Below are positions 18,138 through 25,853 of a DNA stretch of 64,000 nucleotides, piece by piece. The translations under genes and the position numbers were made by a program. The stretch lies in NCBI RefSeq assembly GCF_000317435.1, contig NC_019751.1:6138001-6202000 (forward strand), given 5' to 3'. The notes beneath the pieces are model-generated. The model made no database searches. It saw only the letters and a list, made by a program, of their open reading frames with translations, and was not told the origin of the DNA. Source of the DNA: Calothrix sp. PCC 6303 (lineage in GTDB: Bacteria > Cyanobacteriota > Cyanobacteriia > Cyanobacteriales > Nostocaceae). Position 1 is the first letter of the stretch. Each line of letters starts with the position of its first letter.

Positions 18138-21100
18138 TTGTGCCTAAGTATGCTCTACCTAGCTTTACCACCTGCACCACCTCCAATTGTGATGACAGTG
18201 GCTCCCAAATCTACTGTCAAAACCTCGAATCAGAAGCTGATTAAACCTTCAACTGATGCGGAAGAAACTTGTTTTTCATTAGAAGTTAATTCTCAGAAAC
18301 CAAGTCTGGTTAATAGCTTATTCAACAAAATGTTAGCGGCTTCCACTCCTGTAAGTGAGAATCCAGCTTGCAAACCTCAGAAAGCTTCTAGTGTTAAAGA
18401 ATTTCCTCAAGTACATCAGAATCGGGTAAAAAACAACTATGGCGACAGCAACTCCCCCTCAATTTCGCACAACTCGACGGGTAAACAAGCAGCAACTACG
18501 CCCAAAATTGCAAACAATCAACCAAATGCGACTGATTCTGCTGTCGTCAGTGCTATTAAATCAAGCAAATCGCAAATAATAGCCGCAAATTCTCAGGATA
18601 CTGTCACCCAAATTCTTGCTGCTGTTCAAGAATTAATTAATATTTCTATTTACGCTTCAATTAATAATATAATTCCTGTAGATACTTCAACTCAGTCACA
18701 ATCATATGAGTCTGAACCTACAAAGGATATCAATAGTCAAAAAGTTGCAATCAAAAGTAATCCTATAACTACCGAAAAACCAGAAGCACAGGCAAATGCT
18801 ATTGCTAGTGGTGAAAACTTTGATAGTGCCAAAATTCTGGCAATTATCCAGGAATTAGTGACTATCTCCATATCAGCATCTCTGAATAATATTGTGGGTA
18901 ATGCTCTCGAATTAGAGACTTTAAACCCTGACAATAACTCACAGTTATCTAAGCCGAAACAAGCTGAAAATACTCAAAAGATTGCAGCTACCACCAGCAG
19001 TACAACGAAACTGGATAGCAATATTAATCAAAATCCAAAAAACCAAAGCAACCCAGACAACTCGATCCAATTAGCTAGAAATCCTGACGAACCCTTTCTA
19101 GTAGCAGTAGTAATTAATGGTCGAGAAGTAGGAACTTTAGATATTATTCAACAGGGAAACACTCTCCTCATCCCTATTGATAGCTTCTCAGATCTTGCTG
19201 GATTTGAAGTTAAAAAGACTAGTAAAAATTTAGATATTAAAACCCCTTTAGGCTCTGTTCAATTATCACCAGATTCATTAAAACAAATTAACGGTATTAG
19301 TTATATTAGCAGTGATGAAATTAATAGTAAATTAAGCATTAAAGTTAGTTTAAATACAGCCGATTTAACCCTACTTACCGATTTACCCTGGCGAAGTGCA
19401 AATGGTCAATATCGTCAGCGTCAACCGAATTTAAAGCCAGAATTTTTTGCTCCTAAAAATGGGTTATCAAGCTTCCGTCAAGAATTGGATATTAGCACCA
19501 CGGGCGGTGATAGCAGCTTGCGAAGTTCTAGCCGCTTAGGAGGACGAATCGGTGGTGGATCTTTCCAAGCAAGAATTGATAATGATTTTGTTAATCAACC
19601 TGAAATTTCCGAATACTTCTTTTATAAACGTTTTAACAGTTTACGCTTACAAGTGGGTCGCCAACAGGTTGGCTTACATCCATTAATTAGTCAAATAGAT
19701 CTAACTGGTTTACAACTAGGTTATAGTAATTTGCCAGCCGAAAGTTTTAGCAGTGGTTATGGTGCAAATGAACTTTTACCAAGACGTTCACGACCAATTC
19801 AAAGTTTTCGCGGTGATGCACCACCAGCAAGTTTTGTTCAACTCAGAGTTAGTGGAGTTCCTGTTGCTCAACAGCAAGTAGGATTTGATGGTAAATATGA
19901 ATTTGTTGATGTCAGTTTACCAATTGGTCAAAGTAACGAAGTTGAAGTTGCAATTTTTGACCGGAATAATTTGAGAGTTCCAATAACTGTGAGAACAGTA
20001 CGGATTAACGCCTCAGATTTACTTTTACCAGCCGGAGGAAACGTTCAACTAGGTGGCATTGGCTTTAGTGGGAATTTAGTCCAAAATACCTTATTTAACC
20101 AGCAATTTGATTCTGATTATGCTGGTAAATTCGTTGGTTTTTACCAGATGCGACAAGGGCTTTCAAATAATCTGACCTTTGAAGGTTCAGTTCAAGCGAC
20201 ACCAGGGGATTTACAAAGTCAAGCTGGTTTAGTTCTGCGTTTAGCAAATCCAGTTATTTTATCAGGAAGTGTAGGAACTTCTGGTGATAAAGTTGGATAT
20301 ACCGCTGATTTAGATGTTCAGCTTAAAAATTTACAAATTAATGCAAATTCTCAATCTTTACCAAGGGGATATGAAAGTACAAGCGGAGCTAGTCAGCGTT
20401 ATAATCACAGCTTAGAACTCAAATACAACTTAAATAATAATTTCAATTTAGGTTTTATAGCCCGCAATTACAAAGATTCCAGCCGAGACAGTAGCTACAT
20501 TTTACCAACATTTACAGCTAGACCTTTTTCCAGTTTATCAATTAATGGCAGACCAGATATTGAGGGGCGCTATTTAGTCAATGCTTTTTATCAACCTAGT
20601 GCGGCAACTCGATTATCATTTAACACCTATGGTGATTTATATACTTCCGATTTGAGTTATAAATTTGGTAATGACTATCAATTATCCTTGGGAAATGAAT
20701 TTGGTGGCAGTTTAGACTCGCGTTATTCCTTCAGTATTGGTCGTAATCCTAGCCGTTTAGATCAGTTAGGTTGGAATATCGGATTAGCTTATCGTGGAGG
20801 AGAAGTTGCACCAATTGCGGGTGCCAGTATGCGGGTGTTACCGGGTTTATTTGCCAGAGTAGAATATCAAGGAATACCTTCACGCACTAGGGGGATATTT
20901 GGTGGTGTTGGGGATGATCGTTTCACTGTTTCCCTAGTATCAGACTTATCATTTGCTGGTGGTCGGGTGACACCTGCAAGCTACGGTGGTATTAGCAAAG
21001 AGCGAGGCGCGATCGCTGGAAGAATCCAAGTCGCTGGTGGCAAGAAAAACTTCGATTTGAGCGGTTCAAATGTCCGCGTAATTGATAGCCGTAACCGCAT

Positions 21101-21572
21101 GGTTGGTGCTGCTCGAACTGATAAAGGAGGCAATTTCTTTGTCGGTAATTTACCAGAGGGCGTGTATTTTGTCGAACTAGAACCAGATGAATTACCGATC
21201 GAGCTTTCCATTGCCAAGACAACTAGAAGCGTGGAAGTTGCCAATTCTGCTGTGACTAAACTCGATTTCCCAGTACGTCAAGAATATGGTGTTGCCGGAA
21301 AAATCACTGATGCAACAGGACAACCCGTTGCCGAAGTCAAAATCGAACTCCTCAACGGTGCTGGTGCTAGAGTCATATCTAACGTGACTGATAAATTTGG
21401 TTTGTACCGTCTGGATGGTGTTCCCGTTGGTAAATACACATTACGGATTTCCCAAACAGATCAACTCAACTCCAATGACACTCTCCCTAAGCGTCAAGTA
21501 GAAGTTAGTGACGAGTTTGTTTATAACCAGAATTTACAGTTACCAATTTCCACCGCAGCTAAGAAAAAGTAG
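18138..21572 (+). CDS. Outer-membrane usher protein with long N-terminal extension
   Basis: 1144 residues if it starts at the TTG at 18138; ATG at 18150 is an alternative. Residues 1-315 are low-complexity Ser/Asn/Gln/Lys-rich with two copies of a helical motif (about 157-180 and 232-254). An usher N-terminal-like domain follows (FLVAVVINGREVGTLDIIQQ onward). The beta-barrel and plug region spans about 445-950, with typical phrases such as YFFYKRFNSLRLQVGRQQVG, SFRGDAPPASFVQLRVSGVP and GGNVQLGGIGFSG. Two carboxypeptidase-regulatory/CNA-B-like domains (about 952-1050 and 1053-1140) close it. No convincing signal peptide is seen, odd for an outer-membrane protein. It secretes and assembles subunits delivered by the chaperone. 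Confidence 0.82.
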   Translation: MCLSMLYLALPPAPPPIVMTVAPKSTVKTSNQKLIKPSTDAEETCFSLEVNSQKPSLVNSLFNKMLAASTPVSENPACKPQKASSVKEFPQVHQNRVKNNYGDSNSPSISHNSTGKQAATTPKIANNQPNATDSAVVSAIKSSKSQIIAANSQDTVTQILAAVQELINISIYASINNIIPVDTSTQSQSYESEPTKDINSQKVAIKSNPITTEKPEAQANAIASGENFDSAKILAIIQELVTISISASLNNIVGNALELETLNPDNNSQLSKPKQAENTQKIAATTSSTTKLDSNINQNPKNQSNPDNSIQLARNPDEPFLVAVVINGREVGTLDIIQQGNTLLIPIDSFSDLAGFEVKKTSKNLDIKTPLGSVQLSPDSLKQINGISYISSDEINSKLSIKVSLNTADLTLLTDLPWRSANGQYRQRQPNLKPEFFAPKNGLSSFRQELDISTTGGDSSLRSSSRLGGRIGGGSFQARIDNDFVNQPEISEYFFYKRFNSLRLQVGRQQVGLHPLISQIDLTGLQLGYSNLPAESFSSGYGANELLPRRSRPIQSFRGDAPPASFVQLRVSGVPVAQQQVGFDGKYEFVDVSLPIGQSNEVEVAIFDRNNLRVPITVRTVRINASDLLLPAGGNVQLGGIGFSGNLVQNTLFNQQFDSDYAGKFVGFYQMRQGLSNNLTFEGSVQATPGDLQSQAGLVLRLANPVILSGSVGTSGDKVGYTADLDVQLKNLQINANSQSLPRGYESTSGASQRYNHSLELKYNLNNNFNLGFIARNYKDSSRDSSYILPTFTARPFSSLSINGRPDIEGRYLVNAFYQPSAATRLSFNTYGDLYTSDLSYKFGNDYQLSLGNEFGGSLDSRYSFSIGRNPSRLDQLGWNIGLAYRGGEVAPIAGASMRVLPGLFARVEYQGIPSRTRGIFGGVGDDRFTVSLVSDLSFAGGRVTPASYGGISKERGAIAGRIQVAGGKKNFDLSGSNVRVIDSRNRMVGAARTDKGGNFFVGNLPEGVYFVELEPDELPIELSIAKTTRSVEVANSAVTKLDFPVRQEYGVAGKITDATGQPVAEVKIELLNGAGARVISNVTDKFGLYRLDGVPVGKYTLRISQTDQLNSNDTLPKRQVEVSDEFVYNQNLQLPISTAAKKK

Positions 21573-21591
21573 AAAATCATTCGCATTGATG

Positions 21592-22389
21592 TTAATCAAA
21601 ATCAAAATCCGCAACAATCCCAAAATGATCAGAAGGATAAATTAAGGAATTTTCTGGAGATGCTTCCGTTAGAATTAATTGACAATCATTAACCTGTAAA
21701 TGTTGATTAAAAAAAACATAATCGAGAGTTCCCTGCCAAGGTTTAATAGTGCGATGTACAACGGCATTAACTACTTTTAAACCCACAGCACGCCATAATT
21801 GTCTGTTAGCTTTAGCTAGTGGGGTCGGGCAAGTATATTCTGGCTCGGAACCGTGGCATTTTTCATAGGCAGATGTAAAATATTTACGCAAAAATTCGAT
21901 TTCTGAAGTATCCGGCGTTGCATTAAAATCACCGACAACAATTATCGGTAATTCTGGCGATAATTCACCTAACCAGTTAACTAATAATTTAAACTGTTCC
22001 ATCCTTTCTTGACAGGAACCCGGTTGCCAATAATAATGACCATTACAAATAATTACAGGTTGATGATTAATTTCCACCTGGACAAATTGAGCCAAACGTC
22101 CTTGGGTTTTTAGATCTAAAGATTCTTGTTTACTAAAAGGATAGCGACTAAGAATGCAAATTCCATATTCGCAACCACCTTTATAGGGTAATTGATTAAA
22201 ATTAGTTTGATAAATATATGGCATACCCAACTTTTCTGCAAGGTAAGCGCCAGTATTCGCTTCTATATTTACTTCCTGTAAACAAATAATATCAGCGTTA
22301 ATTTTTTGCAATCCAGATACTAATAAATCCTGGCGCTGCTGCCATAATTCCATCTTGAATAAGATATTGATAGTTGCAACTTTAATCAT
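21592..22389 (-). CDS. Endonuclease/exonuclease/phosphatase family protein
   Basis: 265 residues, a complete EEP fold. The catalytic signatures are in order: VATINILFK (Asn metal ligand), DIICLQEVN (Glu), CNGHYYWQ, VVGDFNATP (GDFN) and the terminal YPSDHFGIVADF (SDH). Such enzymes hydrolyse phosphodiesters in DNA, RNA, nucleotides or lipids; the substrate cannot be read from sequence. There is no signal peptide, so it is probably cytoplasmic. It converges on the usher gene with only 19 bp between stops. Confidence 0.88.
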   Translation of the reverse strand: MIKVATINILFKMELWQQRQDLLVSGLQKINADIICLQEVNIEANTGAYLAEKLGMPYIYQTNFNQLPYKGGCEYGICILSRYPFSKQESLDLKTQGRLAQFVQVEINHQPVIICNGHYYWQPGSCQERMEQFKLLVNWLGELSPELPIIVVGDFNATPDTSEIEFLRKYFTSAYEKCHGSEPEYTCPTPLAKANRQLWRAVGLKVVNAVVHRTIKPWQGTLDYVFFNQHLQVNDCQLILTEASPENSLIYPSDHFGIVADFDFD

Positions 22390-22462
22390 TTAATATAACC
22401 TATCGCACTTTGAAATCGTTTGGTAGTCGTCGGTTAGTCGGAGACGCACGAGAATTTGTATG

Positions 22463-22590
22463 TTAATTAATAATCTTATTTGCGTCGTAACCCAACATCA
22501 AAATATTTGGGGAAATTGAAAGTCTAAATGTTGGGTTACTCTACGAGATGCAAGCTACGCAAAGCCTTCACCCAAACTACGGGAGAAACG
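22463..22590. repeat. Interspersed repeat, copy 1 of 3
   Basis: It contains AACCCAACAT ... ATGTTGGGTTAC, an inverted pair, around a core with AAATATTTGG and ATTGAAAGTCTAAATG, then CTACGAGATGCAAGCTACGC and CACCCAAACTACGGGAGAA. The same core recurs at 23497-23612 and 25090-25170. It is not coding and has no transposase. It looks like a non-autonomous palindromic element of about 100-130 bp. Confidence 0.75.
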
Positions 22591-22620
22591 CGTAGTTTAC
22601 CACCGTAGGTATCGCACTTA

Positions 22621-22678
22621 AGGAATGCTTGCTTGAAAATTTCATTGATTGCATCCCTTGGTGGCACTAGATTTATCC
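22621..22678 (-). pseudogene. Truncated xisH 5' fragment
   Basis: The plus-strand segment from about 22621 to 22678 is nearly identical to the start of the intact xisH gene (about 25001-25058), with only a few differences. On the minus strand it encodes GTG-PPRDAINEIFKQAF, matching MPPRDAIHEIVKQAL of intact XisH, and includes 13 bases upstream of the start. The frame is then lost where interspersed repeat copy 1 begins about 30 bp further on. It is a vestigial duplicate, not a gene. Confidence 0.7.
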
Positions 22679-22809
22679 TATCTAACTATACTTTTAGTAT
22701 TTGCTCTTATTCTACAAGCACCGCTTTTACAATCAGGCTGTAATATATAATTATGAATTCGGAATGTCTGTGCATCACCAAAAGTGACAATTCAGGAGGA
22801 ATCGTGACA

Positions 22810-23421
22810 ATGGTTCAAGCACCACCTAAGTCTATAACTGTTGATGAGTTCATTTCGCAGTATGGCGATAGCGATCGCTACGAATTAATTGATGGGGAAT
22901 TAATCGAAATGGAACCAACTGGTCCACATGAACAGGTAGCAGGGTTTGTAGGGCGGAAATTTAATGTGGAGATCGACCAAAAATACCCAGATTACCTGAT
23001 TCCCCACCGATGTCTAGTTAAACTTTTAGGTACAGCAACAGCTTTTCGTCCAGATGTAATTGTATTAGATAAAACTCAGCTTACCAACGAACCATTATGG
23101 CAACGGGAACCTGTGATTACTCTTGGAGGTTCAATCAAACTTGTTGCCGAAGTTGTTAGCACTAACTGGCAGAATGATTATGCTCGTAAATCAGAAGATT
23201 ATGTAGCACTAGGTGTTCCAGAATATTGGATTATAGATTATTTGGGTGTTGGTGGTAGGGAGTACATTGGCAAACCAAAACAGCCAACAATTATAATTTG
23301 TACTTTACTTGAAGATGAGTATCACAAGCGGTTATTCCGCAATGATGATTTACTTGTTTCCCAAATTTTTCCGGAAATCAAGCTAACTGCAAATCAAGTT
23401 TTTGCTGCCAGTAAATTGTAG
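22810..23421 (+). CDS. Uma2 family endonuclease (DUF820)
   Basis: 203 residues from the ATG at 22810. AGGAGG at 22794-22799 lies 10 bases before it and 4 bases before an in-frame GTG at 22804, the only other likely start. The Uma2 restriction-endonuclease-like fold is shown by YELIDGELIEMEPTGPHEQV, then FRPDVIVLD, LVAEVVS, DYARKSEDYVALGVPEYWII and PEIKLTANQVF. The acidic D/E...VAEVVS core corresponds to a PD-(D/E)XK site. These genes are highly multiplied in cyanobacteria and their role is unsettled. It opens an accessory island of TA, xis and kinase genes. Confidence 0.88.
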   Translation: MVQAPPKSITVDEFISQYGDSDRYELIDGELIEMEPTGPHEQVAGFVGRKFNVEIDQKYPDYLIPHRCLVKLLGTATAFRPDVIVLDKTQLTNEPLWQREPVITLGGSIKLVAEVVSTNWQNDYARKSEDYVALGVPEYWIIDYLGVGGREYIGKPKQPTIIICTLLEDEYHKRLFRNDDLLVSQIFPEIKLTANQVFAASKL

Positions 23422-23496
23422 GTTGGGGAGTCACTGTGTTGCGGAGGTTTCCTCAGTTGTAGCAAGTGACGTTTGAGATACATGACAATTTTGGAT

Positions 23497-23612
23497 TTAA
23501 TTAATAATCTCATTTGCGTCGTAACCCAACATTGAAATATTTGGGAAAATTGAAAGTCTAAATGTTGGGTTACTCTACGAGATGCAAGCTACGCTTCACT
23601 GCACCCAACCTA
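23497..23612. repeat. Interspersed repeat, copy 2 of 3
   Basis: It shares with copy 1 the stretch TTAATTAATAATCT, GCGTCGTAACCCAACAT and TCTAAATGTTGGGTTACTC, then CTACGAGATGCAAGCTACGC, with a different last 20 bp (ending CACCCAACCTAC). It lies between the convergent Uma2 and ParE-type genes. Confidence 0.75.
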
Positions 23613-23621
23613 CATCTGATG

Positions 23622-23960
23622 CTAAATATCACTTTCTAATTGCTTTATTTCATCTAAAGTCAAGGGCGCTTGGGCAGTATGACAAACGTATAATATATGT
23701 ACTTTTGTATCTCGAATTGCAAAAAGCACCCGATATATGTTTTTGGATTTCCCATAAAGTAATTGACGAACATCCTCAGAGAAAATATCATTCTCAATCG
23801 TCAATGGACAGCGTAGGGGTTTCTCTTGCAAAGTTGCGACAGCATTCATCAATCCTCGGAACCATCTATCGGCAAATTCGGGATTGCGTTCTCTATACCA
23901 GCTATATGCTTGATCAATTTGTTTCTCCGCAATAGGAAGAATCTCAACTTGGAATGTCAT
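23622..23960 (-). CDS. ParE/RelE-family toxin
   Basis: 112 residues of the type II toxin fold: VEILPIAEKQIDQAYSWYRE with the helix pair, ADRWFRGLMNAVATLQEKP, then the C-terminal strands NIYRVLFAIRDTKVHILYVC. ParE toxins poison gyrase, RelE toxins cut mRNA on ribosomes; the sequence does not settle which. It overlaps the antitoxin gene by 17 bp, the usual translational coupling of such pairs, and is second in the pair. Confidence 0.87.
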   Translation of the reverse strand: MTFQVEILPIAEKQIDQAYSWYRERNPEFADRWFRGLMNAVATLQEKPLRCPLTIENDIFSEDVRQLLYGKSKNIYRVLFAIRDTKVHILYVCHTAQAPLTLDEIKQLESDI

Positions 23961-24210
23961 ATTTCTTCTGCATTTCTGCTACGAAATCACCAATAGGACG
24001 AGATTTTCCGGCGTTTAATTCCTGGAAACCTTGCTGAATACCTGCAATGGTTTCCAGTTGTTCGATTAGCTGACGCAGTTTAGCAGGATTGACTTTACCA
24101 GCTTCCAGAAATGTGACGAGAACTTGAGTGTGTTCGCTCACATCTTGCGGTAACTCTGTGAGTTCTATTTGCCCGTTTTGATAAATTCCTTCGATAGTTT
24201 TTAATATCAT
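23944..24210 (-). CDS. Antitoxin with AF2212/DUF104-like N-terminus
   Basis: 88 residues. The start MILKTIEGIYQNGQIELTEL is the DUF104/AF2212-like small beta motif seen in some antitoxins. A helical linker follows (AKLRQLIEQLETIAGIQQGF), then GKSRPIGDFVAEMQKKYDI, a short tail commonly found at the C-terminus of ParE-type antitoxins and likely to wrap the toxin. It is first in the pair and overlaps the toxin gene. Antitoxins of this sort usually repress their own promoter, which would be in the 74 bp downstream of xisI. Confidence 0.8.
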   Translation of the reverse strand: MILKTIEGIYQNGQIELTELPQDVSEHTQVLVTFLEAGKVNPAKLRQLIEQLETIAGIQQGFQELNAGKSRPIGDFVAEMQKKYDIPS

Positions 24211-24284
24211 AAATTAGTTTGGGGTGGTGGTTGCTTTTATTCTAATCCCTGGCAAGATATAGAAGAGGATAAGCAGACGATAAT

Positions 24285-24608
24285 TTAAGCAGGAATTCGA
24301 CTATCTTGTTGAGAAATAAACGCTAATATAATATCTTCTTCAGCGATACCGCAATCGATTAAGTCTTGAGTAATTCCCGATTCCATGCCATCGTACTCAA
24401 CCGTCACTTTTCCTGCCGATAAAGTTAAGTAAATCAAATTACCCCTAATTCGTTTTCCTCTGTCCCATCCTACTTGCATCAAACCATATCTATCTTGGGA
24501 TTCATCGAAAATTGTATCTAATCTAATATCACCGTGGGATGGTTTGAATTTTGCGTATTGAGCAATCAGTTCTTTGATTATTTGTCGATATTTATTTAAG
24601 TTATCCAC
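24285..24608 (-). CDS. xisI: XisI-family fdxN element excision controlling factor
   Basis: 107 residues matching XisI throughout: LNKYRQIIKELIAQYAKFKP, then DIRLDTIFDESQDRYGLMQV, KRIRGNLIYLTLSAGKVTVE and GIAEEDIILAF. In Anabaena, XisH and XisI act with recombinase XisF to excise the fdxN element in heterocysts. Here no recombinase or element ends are visible, and XisH/XisI pairs are scattered in many cyanobacteria without fdxN elements, so the present role is unclear. It overlaps xisH by 13 bp. Confidence 0.92.
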   Translation of the reverse strand: MDNLNKYRQIIKELIAQYAKFKPSHGDIRLDTIFDESQDRYGLMQVGWDRGKRIRGNLIYLTLSAGKVTVEYDGMESGITQDLIDCGIAEEDIILAFISQQDSRIPA

Positions 24609-25045
24609 TTCTTTACTTCAACCCTTTTTAAGTTGACAACAATCATCTTTAATGGTATCTCATTGATAACAAGTTCACCTATTGGTTCTTGAAAAAAATC
24701 TTCATAAAGAGTATCGCTAATAGCCAAGTAAACATCACGTCCTGGGTCTACTTTCTGCAAAAGTAATTGATAGAGAACATACTGTCCAATCGCTTGTTCT
24801 AAATCTTTAATTATCGATTTGGCTTTAAATTCCTTGATCTCTATTGCAATACGGCTATTATTCTTTTCTGCACCAATCAAACTACCTTGGATGTTATCAG
24901 CCTCAGATTTACTTGCCCCCAGGTCAACAAAGAGAAATCTCTCACCGTAGGATATTACATAAGGGTCATCTTTTTCTTTGATTATCCAACCGTCTTTAAT
25001 CAATGCTTGCTTGACAATTTCATGGATTGCATCCCTTGGTGGCAC
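24596..25045 (-). CDS. xisH: XisH-family fdxN element excision controlling factor
   Basis: 149 residues beginning at a GTG (MPPRDAIHEIVKQALIKDGW). The family signatures LFVDLGASK and AIEIKEFKAKSIIKDLEQAI are present, with the acidic/Lys triad D...E-x-K typical of a PD-(D/E)XK nuclease-like fold. Then come GQYVLYQLLLQ and AISDTLYEDFFQEP. It is coupled to xisI by overlap. A truncated copy of its first 16 codons lies 2.4 kb away at 22621-22678, evidence of duplication or rearrangement within the island. Confidence 0.92.
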   Translation of the reverse strand: MPPRDAIHEIVKQALIKDGWIIKEKDDPYVISYGERFLFVDLGASKSEADNIQGSLIGAEKNNSRIAIEIKEFKAKSIIKDLEQAIGQYVLYQLLLQKVDPGRDVYLAISDTLYEDFFQEPIGELVINEIPLKMIVVNLKRVEVKKWIT

Positions 25046-25055
25046 TAGATTTATC

Positions 25056-25556
25056 CTAAACAGGCTTTATTTTCACATTAAGTAAATTGTAGAAATATTT
25101 GGAGAAAATTGAAAGTCTAAATGTTGGGTTACGCAAAGCCTCCACCCAACCTACGGGAGAAGCGCGATCGCATACAATTCCCGCACGCTCAAAATAGGGA
25201 TTGAGAATAGGATGTGCATCGATAGTATAGTCCGGTTCTCTTTCCGATATATCAGTCGCACTAGGAGTCCACAGATAAAACTTGTCTGGAAAAACCATCA
25301 AAAAATAGAGAGCATTCGGTAAAATTCCATGTGCAAGCATGTTTCGTCGAAATTTTGTAGCCCATTCTGGTGATGTGTTGGTTTTACTCTTAACCTCGAT
25401 TGCCAGGACAAGTTTACCGTCATTACTTACGACAGACAAATCCCAGCGTTGATCGGAGATAAAAGCCATAATCGGCTTGCCTCGAAAATCAGATACCTTA
25501 TTATTTTGACGCAAAATGCTAGCGATGCCCTTGGCAACCACTTTCTGGTATCGCAC
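25056..25556 (-). CDS. Hypothetical protein, nuclease-like core, repeat-encoded C-terminus
   Basis: 166 residues. The central part, DLSVVSNDGKLVLAIEVKSK, has the D...E-V-K pattern of PD-(D/E)XK-type folds, followed by FRRNMLAHGILPNALYFLMV and FYLWTP. I know no exact family, but similar short proteins occur in cyanobacteria. From about residue 125 the coding sequence runs through interspersed repeat copy 3 (25090-25170), so the final residues (NPTFRLSIFSKYFYNLLNV) are repeat-derived. The original C-terminus is probably lost. It ends 10 bp before xisH, same strand, possibly cotranscribed. Confidence 0.65.
   Translation of the reverse strand: MRYQKVVAKGIASILRQNNKVSDFRGKPIMAFISDQRWDLSVVSNDGKLVLAIEVKSKTNTSPEWATKFRRNMLAHGILPNALYFLMVFPDKFYLWTPSATDISEREPDYTIDAHPILNPYFERAGIVCDRASPVGWVEALRNPTFRLSIFSKYFYNLLNVKIKPV
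25090..25170. repeat. Interspersed repeat, copy 3 of 3 (inside a gene)
   Basis: It shares AGAAATATTTGG, ATTGAAAGTCTAAATG, TTGGGTTACGCAAAGCC and CACCCAACCTACGGGAGAA with copies 1 and 2, but lacks the left AACCCAACAT arm and the CTACGAGATGCAAG block. It forms the 3' end of the gene at 25056-25556. Confidence 0.7.
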
Positions 25557-25853
25557 TTCTCAAATTTCAGTTGCTAAGAGGACTAAAAGCCAAGTGAAAA
25601 AGAAAAAAATCTTCTCCTGGACAAATGCGTTTACCTTGGGATGACTGGAAAGCAACGAACAATGAAGAAATTGAGGAAGTTGCAACAAAATTCATTTTTG
25701 CCAACTGTTATGACCAAAAAATCGCGGGGGACATACTACAACGAAGAAGCCAGAAAACACCAAACTCCCAGTGCCAGGTATCGGAAACCCATAACCCGCA
25801 AGACTTCGTGGAAAATGACTCGTTCACAAATCTTTATAAAGTTCTGTAACCCC

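Noticed and set aside
23582-23935. 117-codon plus-strand frame opposite the ParE-type toxin
   Set aside because: Antisense shadow of the toxin gene, starting within interspersed repeat copy 2.
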